Shown here piece by piece: positions 1 to 5,656 of a stretch of 7,803 bases of DNA (positions are counted from its first letter, which is position 1; every line of letters starts with the position of its first letter). The notes under the pieces were generated by a model. That model had not been told where the DNA came from, made no database searches, and saw only the letters and a program-made list of their open reading frames with translations. This stretch comes from Clostridia bacterium (GTDB lineage Bacteria; Bacillota_A; Clostridia; Peptostreptococcales; JAAYPU01): positions 1 through 7,803 of the forward strand of contig JAKSCF010000391.1 in the NCBI GenBank assembly GCA_022360735.1, in the 5' to 3' direction. The translations under genes were made by a program, and so were the position numbers.

Positions 1-1
1 C

Positions 2-646
2 ACAACAAAAATAGGTTTAAGAGATGGTTTTGGGGACATCATGGCACTTGGATCTTATCGTATGGCAGAAAAATATGGATGTAGTGAATTATCCATGTCC
101 GTAAAGAAGCAGGAGATGCCTGCTTATGATGGAAGAGGGATTCAAGGTATTGGATTAAATTATGCTACTTCTAATAGAGGAGGGTGTCATGTCAGAGGCT
201 ATATGATTTCTCCTGAAGTATTAGGTATACCACAAAAACTTGACCAGTTTACGACAGACGGTAAGGCTGCCATGCTTAAAATATTCCAAGATGTAACGGC
301 AGTGGTAGACTCATTGGGTTTATGCCTTTTTATAACTTTTGGAATTGGGTTACCGGAGATTGCTTCTATGTTTAGAACCGGAACCGGGATCAATTTTTCA
401 GATGAAGAAGTCCTTCAAATCGGTGAACGGATTTGGAATATGGAAAAATTATTTAATCTTAAAAATGGGTTTGAAAAATCAGATGATACGCTGCCTCCGC
501 GCTTGTTGAAAGAACCTATTCCAGATGGGCCTTCAAAAGGTAAAGTAAGCCAGTTGGAAATCATGCTGGAAGAATATTATAAAGAAAGAGGATGGGGTGC
601 AGACGGAATACCTTCAGAAGAAAAGGTAGAGGAATTAGGACTATAA
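2..646 (+). CDS. aor: Aldehyde:ferredoxin oxidoreductase (tungsten-dependent AOR family), C-terminal part
   Basis: This is the 3' part of a gene that begins outside the window. The reading frame is open from base 2 and ends in TAA at 644-646, giving 214 residues of a protein that is usually about 600 long. Family members oxidise aldehydes to acids at a tungsten (or molybdenum) bis-pyranopterin with an adjacent [4Fe-4S] cluster, in the cytoplasm. Visible AOR signatures are [13 protein letters not shown] at about residues 51-63, DSLGLC at 103-108 (its Cys should be the last cluster ligand; the other three lie upstream), and a C-terminal run [24 protein letters not shown] and [14 protein letters not shown]. 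The ATG at 41 is internal, because homology-like sequence continues upstream of it. The following genes (sulfur carrier and NuoE/F/G-like subunits) suggest this is the catalytic subunit of an NAD(H)-linked complex rather than a lone ferredoxin-dependent enzyme. The substrate cannot be told from this part. Confidence 0.93.
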   Translation, partial: TTKIGLRDGFGDIMALGSYRMAEKYGCSELSMSVKKQEMPAYDGRGIQGIGLNYATSNRGGCHVRGYMISPEVLGIPQKLDQFTTDGKAAMLKIFQDVTAVVDSLGLCLFITFGIGLPEIASMFRTGTGINFSDEEVLQIGERIWNMEKLFNLKNGFEKSDDTLPPRLLKEPIPDGPSKGKVSQLEIMLEEYYKERGWGADGIPSEEKVEELGL

Positions 647-655
647 AAACCGACC

Positions 656-741
656 GGCGTGGCAATTGAAGCCCTAGCTGTTTGCCACGTCAGCTTATTC
701 CTCACCATGTCATGAGAGTTAGCTAAAGCTAGCTCTACATG
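656..741 (+). other. Two hairpins in the AOR-sulfur carrier intergenic RNA
   Basis: The 151-nt gap between the AOR stop and the next start contains two inverted repeats. The first pairs CGTGGCAA (658-665) with TTGCCACG (682-689), 8 perfect pairs around a 16-nt loop, extendable by a G-U and a G-C pair. The second spans 711-741: CATG pairs with CATG at the base, there is one bulged A (737), and nine further pairs (715-723 with 728-736, one G-U) close on the tetraloop TAAA. The loop of the first hairpin carries AGCTG (676-680), which is complementary to CAGCT (691-695), so alternative pairings exist. No T-run follows either hairpin, so neither looks like a normal terminator. A role as a leader, riboswitch or mRNA-processing element for the downstream genes is inference only. 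Confidence 0.4.
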
Positions 742-797
742 TATTTACTAAGAATTATTATTTTATTTGGCATAGACCAAAATTTAAAGGTGATTTT

Positions 798-1070
798 ATG
801 GTTGTAAAATTCTTTGCATATTTAAGAAACATAACGAAAGCTAAAGAAATAGAAATAACCGGACCGCAGAATGTATTAGAGCTTTTGTTTTTTTTATCTT
901 CTAGGTATGGGAAAGAGCTGAAAAAGCATATTTTAACAGATAAAAACGAAATACATCCTGATATCATTATTTTAGTTAATGGAAGGCATATTGATCACTT
1001 ACAATGGGGGGAGACAAAGATAGACCATTCCGATGAGATATCGTTCTTTCCTCGTATTGCGGGAGGTTAA
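798..1070 (+). CDS. MoaD/ThiS-family sulfur carrier protein
   Basis: This 90-residue protein has the size and the end of a ubiquitin-like sulfur carrier: it stops at RIAGG, and the C-terminal Gly-Gly is the site that is adenylated and thiocarboxylated in this family. MoaD proteins give sulfur to molybdopterin synthase to make the dithiolene of the pterin that binds Mo or W. The start ATG at 798 has a good Shine-Dalgarno AAAGGTG (787-793). It follows the AOR gene and precedes the diaphorase-like genes on the same strand, so it most likely serves pterin synthesis for the tungsten enzyme encoded just upstream. MoaD-like genes are often found next to AOR genes. A ThiS-like role in thiamine synthesis is possible from sequence alone but is not supported by the neighbours. 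Confidence 0.85.
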   Translation: MVVKFFAYLRNITKAKEIEITGPQNVLELLFFLSSRYGKELKKHILTDKNEIHPDIIILVNGRHIDHLQWGETKIDHSDEISFFPRIAGG

Positions 1071-1094
1071 AAAAATATAAAAAGAGGCGTGTTT

Positions 1095-1580
1095 ATGGAG
1101 AATAGGATAAGTAAAAGCATTGAAGAAATAATTCATCAATACCCTGCACAGAAAAGGTTTACACTTGCTATGATGCAGGATATTCAAAAAGAAAATAATT
1201 ATATTCCTAAAGAAGCATTGGCGTGTATTTCAGAATATATTGATACACCCATTTGTAAGCTATATGGTATTGCTACTTTTTTTAAAGCCTTTAGCTTAAA
1301 GCCTAAAGGCAAATATATTATTAAGATCTGTGCTGGTACGGCATGCCATATTAGATCTTCTATGACTATTTTATCAGAATTAGAAAAACAGCTTAATGTC
1401 AAAGCAGGTGAAACGACTACTGATGGTTTATTTTCTTTAGAAACAGTGAATTGCGTTGGCGCTTGTGCCCTTGCACCTGTAGTTGTTATCAACGAAGAGT
1501 ACTACGGGAAAGTAACACCTCAAGATATAAAGACAATACTTCAAAAATATAAAAGGGGTGAGCAAGGTGAGCAACGATAA
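1095..1580 (+). CDS. nuoE: NuoE-like [2Fe-2S] thioredoxin-fold subunit
   Basis: The protein has about 161 residues and resembles the 24-kDa subunit of NADH dehydrogenases and the small subunit (HndA/HydC type) of NAD(P)-linked hydrogenases. A helical N-terminal half ([35 protein letters not shown]) is followed by the thioredoxin-like domain. Its four cluster cysteines are C79 and C84 (CAGTAC) and C120 and C124 (CVGAC). It should pass electrons to or from the flavin of the next gene product. I chose ATG 1095 because AGAGG at 1083-1087 sits 7 nt before it; an in-frame GTG at 1089 would leave only one base of spacing. The end overlaps the next gene by 14 nt, which suggests coupled translation and a fixed subunit ratio. 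Confidence 0.92.
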   Translation: MENRISKSIEEIIHQYPAQKRFTLAMMQDIQKENNYIPKEALACISEYIDTPICKLYGIATFFKAFSLKPKGKYIIKICAGTACHIRSSMTILSELEKQLNVKAGETTTDGLFSLETVNCVGACALAPVVVINEEYYGKVTPQDIKTILQKYKRGEQGEQR

Positions 1581-3372
1581 GCAGGATAGAAAAATTTTAG
1601 TTTGCTGCGGAACAGGCTGCCTTGCAAATGGCAGTGAAAATATTTATCAGGAATTTGTTTCTCAGATTGAAGCGAAAAAGAAGAATATACAGGTTGTTCC
1701 ATACATTAAAGCTACAGGATGTAATGGATTATGTGAAAGAGGGCCTGTCGTGAAAATAGTTCCGGACGATATCTCTTATTATCACGTAAAACTAAAGGAT
1801 GTTCAAGAAATCGTTGATAAAACCATCATGAAAAATGAAGTGATAGAACGACTTTTATACTTGGATTTTAATACTAAAAAAAGGATTAAATCTCACAATG
1901 AAACGGACTTTTATTCAAAGCAAATGAAAGTTGCTTTGAGAAATATTGGGGAGATTGACCCTTTAGAAATAAGCGATTATATAGAAAAAGGCGGATATAG
2001 AGCATTAAAAAAAGCAGTATTTGATATGGATTCAGATGAAATAATAAGTGAATTGAAAGCTTCCGAACTTAGAGGCAGAGGAGGCGCAGGCTTTCCTACA
2101 GGTGTAAAATGGGAAGCATGCAATCATATTGATCGATATCCTAAGTATGTCATATGTAATGGAGATGAAGGCGACCCGGGAGCATTTATGGATAGAAGTA
2201 TCATGGAAGGAGATCCCCATACCGTTATAGAAGGAATGATCATTTGTGCCAAGGCATTAAGGGTGAATCAAGGGTATATATACATAAGAGATGAATATGG
2301 ACTGGCATTAAAAAACATGCAAAAAGCTATCGATGATGCAAAAAATAATGGTTTTTTAGGGGATGATATTTTAGGAAGCGGGTTTAGTTTTGATTTAGAA
2401 ATTGTAAGAGGCGGCGGCGCTTTTGTGTGTGGTGAGTCTTCAGCCTTAATGGCTTCCATTGAAGGAAAAGTGGGAGAGCCTCGTGCAAAGTATATTAGAT
2501 CGGTCGAATATGGCCTCTGGGGTCAGCCCACTGTATTGAATAATGTAGAAACATGGGCAAATATTCCTGAGATTATTCTAAGGGGAAGTGATTGGTTTAG
2601 CAGTATTGGAAGTTGTAAAAGTAAGGGAACAAAGGTTTTTTCACTGGTGGGAAAAGTAAAAAATACAGGCCTTGTAGAGGTTCCTATGGGTATTACGCTG
2701 AATGAACTTATTTTTGGAATTGGCGGCGGTATACTAGGCGATAGAAAATTTAAGGCAGTTCAGACAGGAGGACCATCAGGAGGGTGTATTCCAGAGGAAA
2801 ACCTTAATCTACAGGTAGATTTTGATACATTAGAAGCGGCAGGATCTATGATGGGATCCGGCGGCATGATCGTTATGGATGATAGAACCTGTATGGTGGA
2901 TGTAGCAAAGTACTATATTGGGTTTTTAGCCGAAGAATCCTGTGGCAAATGTGTCTCTTGCAGAGAAGGCATTAAACAGATGCTGAAGATATTGACGGAT
3001 ATCTGTGAAGGAAAGGGAGAAGATGGAGATATTGAACTACTTTTAGACATCTCAGAAACCGTTCAAAAAGCATCTCTTTGCGGGCTGGGTAAAAGTGCGC
3101 CTAACCCTGTTGTCAGTACAATAAAATATTTCGAGGATGAGTATAAACAGCATATTTATGATAAGCGATGTCCGGCGGGTGTATGTAAAGATCTTTCATT
3201 ATTCTATATCGATGAAGAAAAATGTATTGGCTGCGGCCTTTGCAAGAAAGTATGTTCACCGGATGCAATAACAGGAGATATAAAAAAACCTCATATAATT
3301 GACTTAGAAAAATGTATTAAATGCGGAAGCTGTATCGATAGTTGTAAATTTAATGCAGTAAAAGTGAAATGA
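1567..3372 (+). CDS. nuoF: NuoF/HydB/HndC-like flavoprotein, NAD(H)-reactive, with two C-terminal [4Fe-4S] clusters
   Basis: This is the diaphorase subunit, about 601 residues. Domains in order: an N-terminal thioredoxin-like [2Fe-2S] domain (C13/C14, C18, C52, C56); a 51-kDa core with the FMN/NADH glycine-rich motif [13 protein letters not shown] near 170-182, [13 protein letters not shown] near 198-210 and [12 protein letters not shown] near 283-294; an SLBB-like part; an N3-type [4Fe-4S] site SCGKCVSC (459, 462, 465) with C505; and two ferredoxin motifs, C553/556/559/563 and C583/586/589/593. Between core and ferredoxin lies H529-x5-C535-x4-C540 (CPAGVC), with C442 a possible partner. I associate this set with the zinc site of electron-bifurcating HydB-type subunits. 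GTG 1567 is preferred, with AGGGG (1554-1558) 8 nt upstream; GTG 1558 overlaps that site. The domain plan is that of HydB/HndC rather than respiratory NuoF, which lacks both terminal FeS domains. Confidence 0.93.
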   Translation: MSNDKQDRKILVCCGTGCLANGSENIYQEFVSQIEAKKKNIQVVPYIKATGCNGLCERGPVVKIVPDDISYYHVKLKDVQEIVDKTIMKNEVIERLLYLDFNTKKRIKSHNETDFYSKQMKVALRNIGEIDPLEISDYIEKGGYRALKKAVFDMDSDEIISELKASELRGRGGAGFPTGVKWEACNHIDRYPKYVICNGDEGDPGAFMDRSIMEGDPHTVIEGMIICAKALRVNQGYIYIRDEYGLALKNMQKAIDDAKNNGFLGDDILGSGFSFDLEIVRGGGAFVCGESSALMASIEGKVGEPRAKYIRSVEYGLWGQPTVLNNVETWANIPEIILRGSDWFSSIGSCKSKGTKVFSLVGKVKNTGLVEVPMGITLNELIFGIGGGILGDRKFKAVQTGGPSGGCIPEENLNLQVDFDTLEAAGSMMGSGGMIVMDDRTCMVDVAKYYIGFLAEESCGKCVSCREGIKQMLKILTDICEGKGEDGDIELLLDISETVQKASLCGLGKSAPNPVVSTIKYFEDEYKQHIYDKRCPAGVCKDLSLFYIDEEKCIGCGLCKKVCSPDAITGDIKKPHIIDLEKCIKCGSCIDSCKFNAVKVK

Positions 3373-3382
3373 GGTGAAATTC

Positions 3383-4129
3383 ATGGAAAAATTAAGTGTT
3401 GTCGTTAACGGTATGGCATGCGAAGCTGGTAAAGGTGAAATCTTATTAGATATTGCGAGAAGAAACGGTATTGTAATACCTACTTTATGCCATAATGAAG
3501 TTTTAAGAGGACAGGCGACATGCAGAATTTGTGTGGTTGAAGTTTGGGAAAAAGGAAAAAAGAAAATTGTTACCGCCTGTATCTACCCTGTATTGTCCGA
3601 TATTGAGGTTAAAACCCATTCAGAAGAAATAAGAAGTATAAGAAAAAATATTTTGATGTTACTTAAAGCAGAGGCTCCTGAAAGTATAGAGATACAAAAG
3701 CTGGCAGAAGAATATCATGCAGTTGGTTCTTCTAGATTTAAGGTGAATAAAAAAAATAATTGTGTGATGTGCGGTCTTTGTGCAAGAGCATGTGAGGAAT
3801 TAGGGTCTTTTGCCATTGCCACAGTGAAAAGAGGAATAGAAAAAAGCGTAGCACCACCATATGAAGAACCTTCTGAGACATGTATAGGATGCGGTTCATG
3901 TGCTTTTGTATGCCCTACGAATACCATAGAGTTAGTTGAGGAAACGAGTAAGCGCAAGATATGGGGAAAAGAATTTGAAATGCTGGAGTGTGAAGTTTGC
4001 GGAAAGCACTATGTGACTAAAGAACAGCATGATTTTATGAATAAAAAGTTAGGAGAAGAGCAAGAGCTTGTATGTAAGGCGTGTAAGCAGAAGAAGTTTG
4101 CCGAGGCAATGATAGAGATATATAAATAA
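3383..4129 (+). CDS. NuoG/HydA N-terminus-like iron-sulfur subunit with C-terminal four-cysteine knuckle
   Basis: A 248-residue electron-transfer protein. The N-terminal plant-type [2Fe-2S] domain has C36, C47, C50 and C66. A helical linker follows, then two [4Fe-4S] motifs, C127/130/133/137 (CVMCGLCARAC) and C167/170/173/177 (CIGCGSCAFVC). The usual His-Cys3 cluster domain between the [2Fe-2S] and [4Fe-4S] parts of NuoG/HydA is not recognisable: the linker around 93-126 has no Cys. The C-terminal 55 residues hold CEVC (203-206) and CKAC (231-234), a rubredoxin- or zinc-ribbon-like pair of knuckles. There is no molybdopterin or H-cluster domain, so it is a wire, not a catalytic subunit. It probably joins the AOR subunit to the NuoF-like flavoprotein or to free ferredoxin. 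ATG 3383 is preferred because GAGGTG (3371-3376) lies 6 nt upstream and overlaps the previous stop codon; an in-frame GTG at 3374 lies inside that site. Confidence 0.88.
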   Translation: MEKLSVVVNGMACEAGKGEILLDIARRNGIVIPTLCHNEVLRGQATCRICVVEVWEKGKKKIVTACIYPVLSDIEVKTHSEEIRSIRKNILMLLKAEAPESIEIQKLAEEYHAVGSSRFKVNKKNNCVMCGLCARACEELGSFAIATVKRGIEKSVAPPYEEPSETCIGCGSCAFVCPTNTIELVEETSKRKIWGKEFEMLECEVCGKHYVTKEQHDFMNKKLGEEQELVCKACKQKKFAEAMIEIYK

Positions 4130-4200
4130 AAGTTATTGAAGGCTATAAGCCTTGAATTAAATTGTTAAAGGATTTAGAAACAAATTTAAATGGATTGATC

Positions 4201-4239
4201 AAACTGATAAGGCATGATAAAATGTCTTATCAGTTTTTT
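4201..4239 (+). terminator. Rho-independent terminator of the AOR operon
   Basis: ACTGATAAG at 4203-4211 pairs with CTTATCAGT at 4226-4234. The stem continues inward with a G-U and three more pairs to a six-base loop (4216-4221), giving about 13 pairs, and is followed at once by six T (4234-4239). It lies 72 nt after the last operon gene and before the next + strand gene, so it should end the AOR-NuoEFG-like transcript and separate it from the small membrane protein. Confidence 0.92.
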
Positions 4240-4320
4240 CGAATTCTGGAATCACATGGAAGAAGAAGGCTATGTATTACTGGTTAATTCATTTTAGAGT
4301 GTCTAATAGGAGAGGCTTAT

Positions 4321-4815
4321 ATGAAAAAAGGCTATAAAACAGGTATCTTTATGGTTGTCATTTTTTTAATAGCAGGTTATATCTACTACACTTTTCCGCA
4401 AAACGTTAACGTAATCTATAGTGGAATAAAATATCAGCTTGGGGACTTGACACAACAGGAACAAATTGAAATAAGAATAAGTGGTCACTACTATAAAAGA
4501 CTCTTTGCAACAGATTTTTTTAAAGGTTCTATTAATATAGAGAATAAAAATTATCCGAATCTTAAACTATTAGTTGGTGAGGAACTGCAACTGGTTGCAT
4601 ATCGTGATTATAAGGAGAATGGAAAATTATATACTTATGGAGAAGCATTTATTGGAGAAAAATTAGTTAATTTAACGATTTGTGTACAAGACGAGAAAAA
4701 TGGATGGAACAGCGAGGATGGATTTATGGTATCTGCTCCTGCCAAAAATAGATTTGAGGCGCTTAAAATCTCAAATGGTCTAATGAAAGATTTTTTAAAA
4801 CATAAGTTAGAATAA
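4321..4815 (+). CDS. Small membrane-anchored protein of unknown function
   Basis: The 164-residue protein has a basic N-terminus (MKKGYK) and one hydrophobic segment at about residues 9-25. There is no lipobox cysteine, so it is probably an uncleaved anchor with the remaining 140 residues outside the cell. That part is soluble and looks beta-rich, with repeated polar/aromatic alternation (for example IEIRISGHYYKRLF near 49-62 and KLYTYGEAFIGEKL near 102-115), and ends in a short helix rich in Lys. AGGAGAGG (4308-4315) is a strong Shine-Dalgarno 5 nt before ATG 4321. I do not recognise the family beyond an impression that short anchored proteins of this layout are common in Firmicutes. It lies after a terminator and ahead of convergent genes, so it is probably monocistronic; no convincing promoter was found in 4240-4300. 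Confidence 0.75.
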   Translation: MKKGYKTGIFMVVIFLIAGYIYYTFPQNVNVIYSGIKYQLGDLTQQEQIEIRISGHYYKRLFATDFFKGSINIENKNYPNLKLLVGEELQLVAYRDYKENGKLYTYGEAFIGEKLVNLTICVQDEKNGWNSEDGFMVSAPAKNRFEALKISNGLMKDFLKHKLE

Positions 4816-4841
4816 TTACCCTTTTTCATTAACATTTCAAA

Positions 4842-4873
4842 TAAAAAAAGATTAAGAGCCATAATCTTAATCT
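4842..4873 (-). terminator. Intrinsic terminator of the toxin-antitoxin operon
   Basis: AGATTAAGA (4849-4857) and TCTTAATCT (4865-4873) form a 9-pair stem with a seven-base loop. On the - strand the stem is followed by a T-run (the A-run at 4843-4849 read in reverse). It lies 28 nt beyond the stop of the - strand toxin. On the + strand there is no T-run after it, so it is a poor terminator for the convergent gene ending at 4815. Confidence 0.82.
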
Positions 4874-4900
4874 AATAAAACAAACTATTTCATATATCTA

Positions 4901-5119
4901 TTAAACTGTCTTATTAAAATATTCCTGTGTAACACCTAATTGCTTCTTTAGTATTTCTCTCCAAAGGTGATGTTTTATTTCTTCTAATCCTTTTGAAATT
5001 TTTGTTCTTTTAATGGTGCCATCTTTTTCTACTTTTCTGTAGAAATAATGATCGGTATCTTTATATAATTCCCAACCGTCTCTTTTACAAAACCGTTTTA
5101 ATTCTTTCCAACTTGGCAT
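4901..5119 (-). CDS. hicA: HicA-like mRNA interferase toxin
   Basis: A 72-residue basic protein with the HicA layout. The start WKELKRFCKRDGWEL resembles the first helix. A central TDHYFYRK places His24 where HicA toxins have the catalytic histidine of a G-S-H-x-x-Y-like motif. The end, EEIKHHLWREILKKQLGVT, resembles the closing KEI..GLLRKILKQ helix of the family. HicA proteins have a dsRNA-binding-like fold and cleave mRNA when free of antitoxin. The ATG (5117-5119) lies inside the end of the upstream antitoxin gene, with a 22-nt overlap and only a weak Shine-Dalgarno (GAAAG), so translation is probably coupled and toxin kept below antitoxin. The His context (TDH rather than GSHH) is divergent, so activity is not certain. 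Confidence 0.72.
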   Translation of the reverse strand: MPSWKELKRFCKRDGWELYKDTDHYFYRKVEKDGTIKRTKISKGLEEIKHHLWREILKKQLGVTQEYFNKTV

Positions 5120-5523
5120 AATAAGCTTTCTTTTAATTCTTCATCATCTTCAATTAGGAGAACTTTTAGAATATTTTTCATATGTTTTTTTCTATTCAAA
5201 TCATTAGACCAGAAGGCTATATCTTCATAGTACTCAAGGGCATATTCTCTCAAGTCATTTAATAAAGATTTTATAGCGGTTTCTTCATTTCGTTCATTAA
5301 CCACGATATCAAAATCTTCTAATGACAAAGTAATAGAAAGATCCTCTTCTATATATTTATTTGCAATAAATTTAACATCTTTGACCAATTCTTTAGCCAT
5401 TTCTATACTTATTCCCATAAAATAATCTCTAGAACGTTTTACAAAAATAGGTTTTGTTCTAACTATTTTATCTATATATCGTCCAAAATCTTTTCTCATA
5501 TCCGTTGCATTCACAGCTAACAT
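5098..5523 (-). CDS. Antitoxin with Phd/YefM-like N-terminus and HicB-like C-terminal part
   Basis: About 141 residues from the ATG at 5521-5523. The first 45 (MLAVNATDMRKDFGRYIDKI, KPIFVKRSRDYFMGIS) match the Phd/YefM pattern, a DNA-binding dimer that also represses its own operon. The second half (SITLSLEDFDIVVNERNEET followed by AIKSLLNDLREYALEYYEDI) has the strand-strand-helix order of the HicB partial RNase-H-like fold, which suits a HicA-like partner. The last 40 residues (DLNRKKHMKNILKVLL to CQVGKN) are probably the toxin-binding tail. An in-frame ATG at 5538 also has its own Shine-Dalgarno and would add five residues (MEVFS). I prefer 5523 because the Phd motif starts there. The gene overlaps the toxin by 22 nt and sits first in the operon, as in phd-doc and unlike canonical hicAB. 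Confidence 0.75.
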   Translation of the reverse strand: MLAVNATDMRKDFGRYIDKIVRTKPIFVKRSRDYFMGISIEMAKELVKDVKFIANKYIEEDLSITLSLEDFDIVVNERNEETAIKSLLNDLREYALEYYEDIAFWSNDLNRKKHMKNILKVLLIEDDEELKESLLCQVGKN

Positions 5524-5529
5524 TGAAAA

Positions 5530-5549
5530 CACCTCCATAATTCACCTCC
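5530..5549 (-). promoter_or_regulatory. Tandem Shine-Dalgarno sites with two possible antitoxin starts
   Basis: Read on the - strand, GGAGGTG occurs twice, at 5543-5549 and 5530-5536. The first precedes ATG 5538 by 4-5 nt. The second begins inside that same ATG codon (ATGGAGGTG) and precedes ATG 5523 by 6 nt. Both are near-perfect ribosome binding sites, so either start could be used. Confidence 0.7.
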
Positions 5550-5570
5550 ATTATATCATCTTTAATAAAA

Positions 5571-5615
5571 AATGTACATTATGTATTATATGATCATAAT
5601 GTACATTATATTCAA
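5571..5615 (-). promoter_or_regulatory. Toxin-antitoxin promoter with two identical palindromic operators
   Basis: The perfect palindrome AATGTACATT occurs at 5571-5580 and again at 5598-5607, 27 bp centre to centre, with a third palindrome TATGATCATA (5589-5598) between. On the - strand a -10 TATAAT lies at 5585-5590 and a possible -35 TTGAAT at 5610-5615, with a rather long 19-bp spacer. One operator lies in the spacer and the other covers the expected start near 5578. That is the geometry expected for autorepression by a Phd-like antitoxin. Confidence 0.72.
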
Positions 5616-5656
5616 CTTTAATGTTCTTTTTTAAAACTTTTTAAATTCATTTAATG

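Noticed and set aside
658..695. An H-type pseudoknot formed by 658-665/682-689 and 676-680/691-695.
   Set aside because: Only one base would have to span the 8-pair first stem, which is sterically unlikely. The pairings are better seen as alternatives.
711..741. The hairpin before the MoaD-like gene taken as an intrinsic terminator.
   Set aside because: The stem is good, but the following bases (TATTTACTAAG) are not a T-run, and the downstream genes belong functionally with the upstream one.
758..967. Minus-strand open frame of 69 codons across the MoaD-like gene.
   Set aside because: It is antisense to a clear gene, with no ribosome site and no recognisable motif.
1199..1492. Minus-strand open frame of 97 codons inside the NuoE-like gene.
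   Set aside because: The + strand protein has all four cluster cysteines and is clearly the real one; the antisense product shows no family features.
4139..4153. Small hairpin AAGGCTATAAGCCTT just after the last operon gene.
   Set aside because: Six pairs with a three-base loop and no T-run; the true terminator is at 4201-4239.
4214..4297. A 27-codon + strand frame from ATG 4214 to TAG 4295-4297, ending EEEGYVLLVNSF.
   Set aside because: It overlaps the stem and T-run of the operon terminator, has no ribosome site and is too short to identify. It could be a gene remnant, but nothing supports that.
4635..4862. Minus-strand open frame overlapping the 3' half of the small membrane protein gene and the toxin-antitoxin terminator.
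   Set aside because: It begins inside the terminator hairpin, has no ribosome site, and its sequence looks like a frame shadow.
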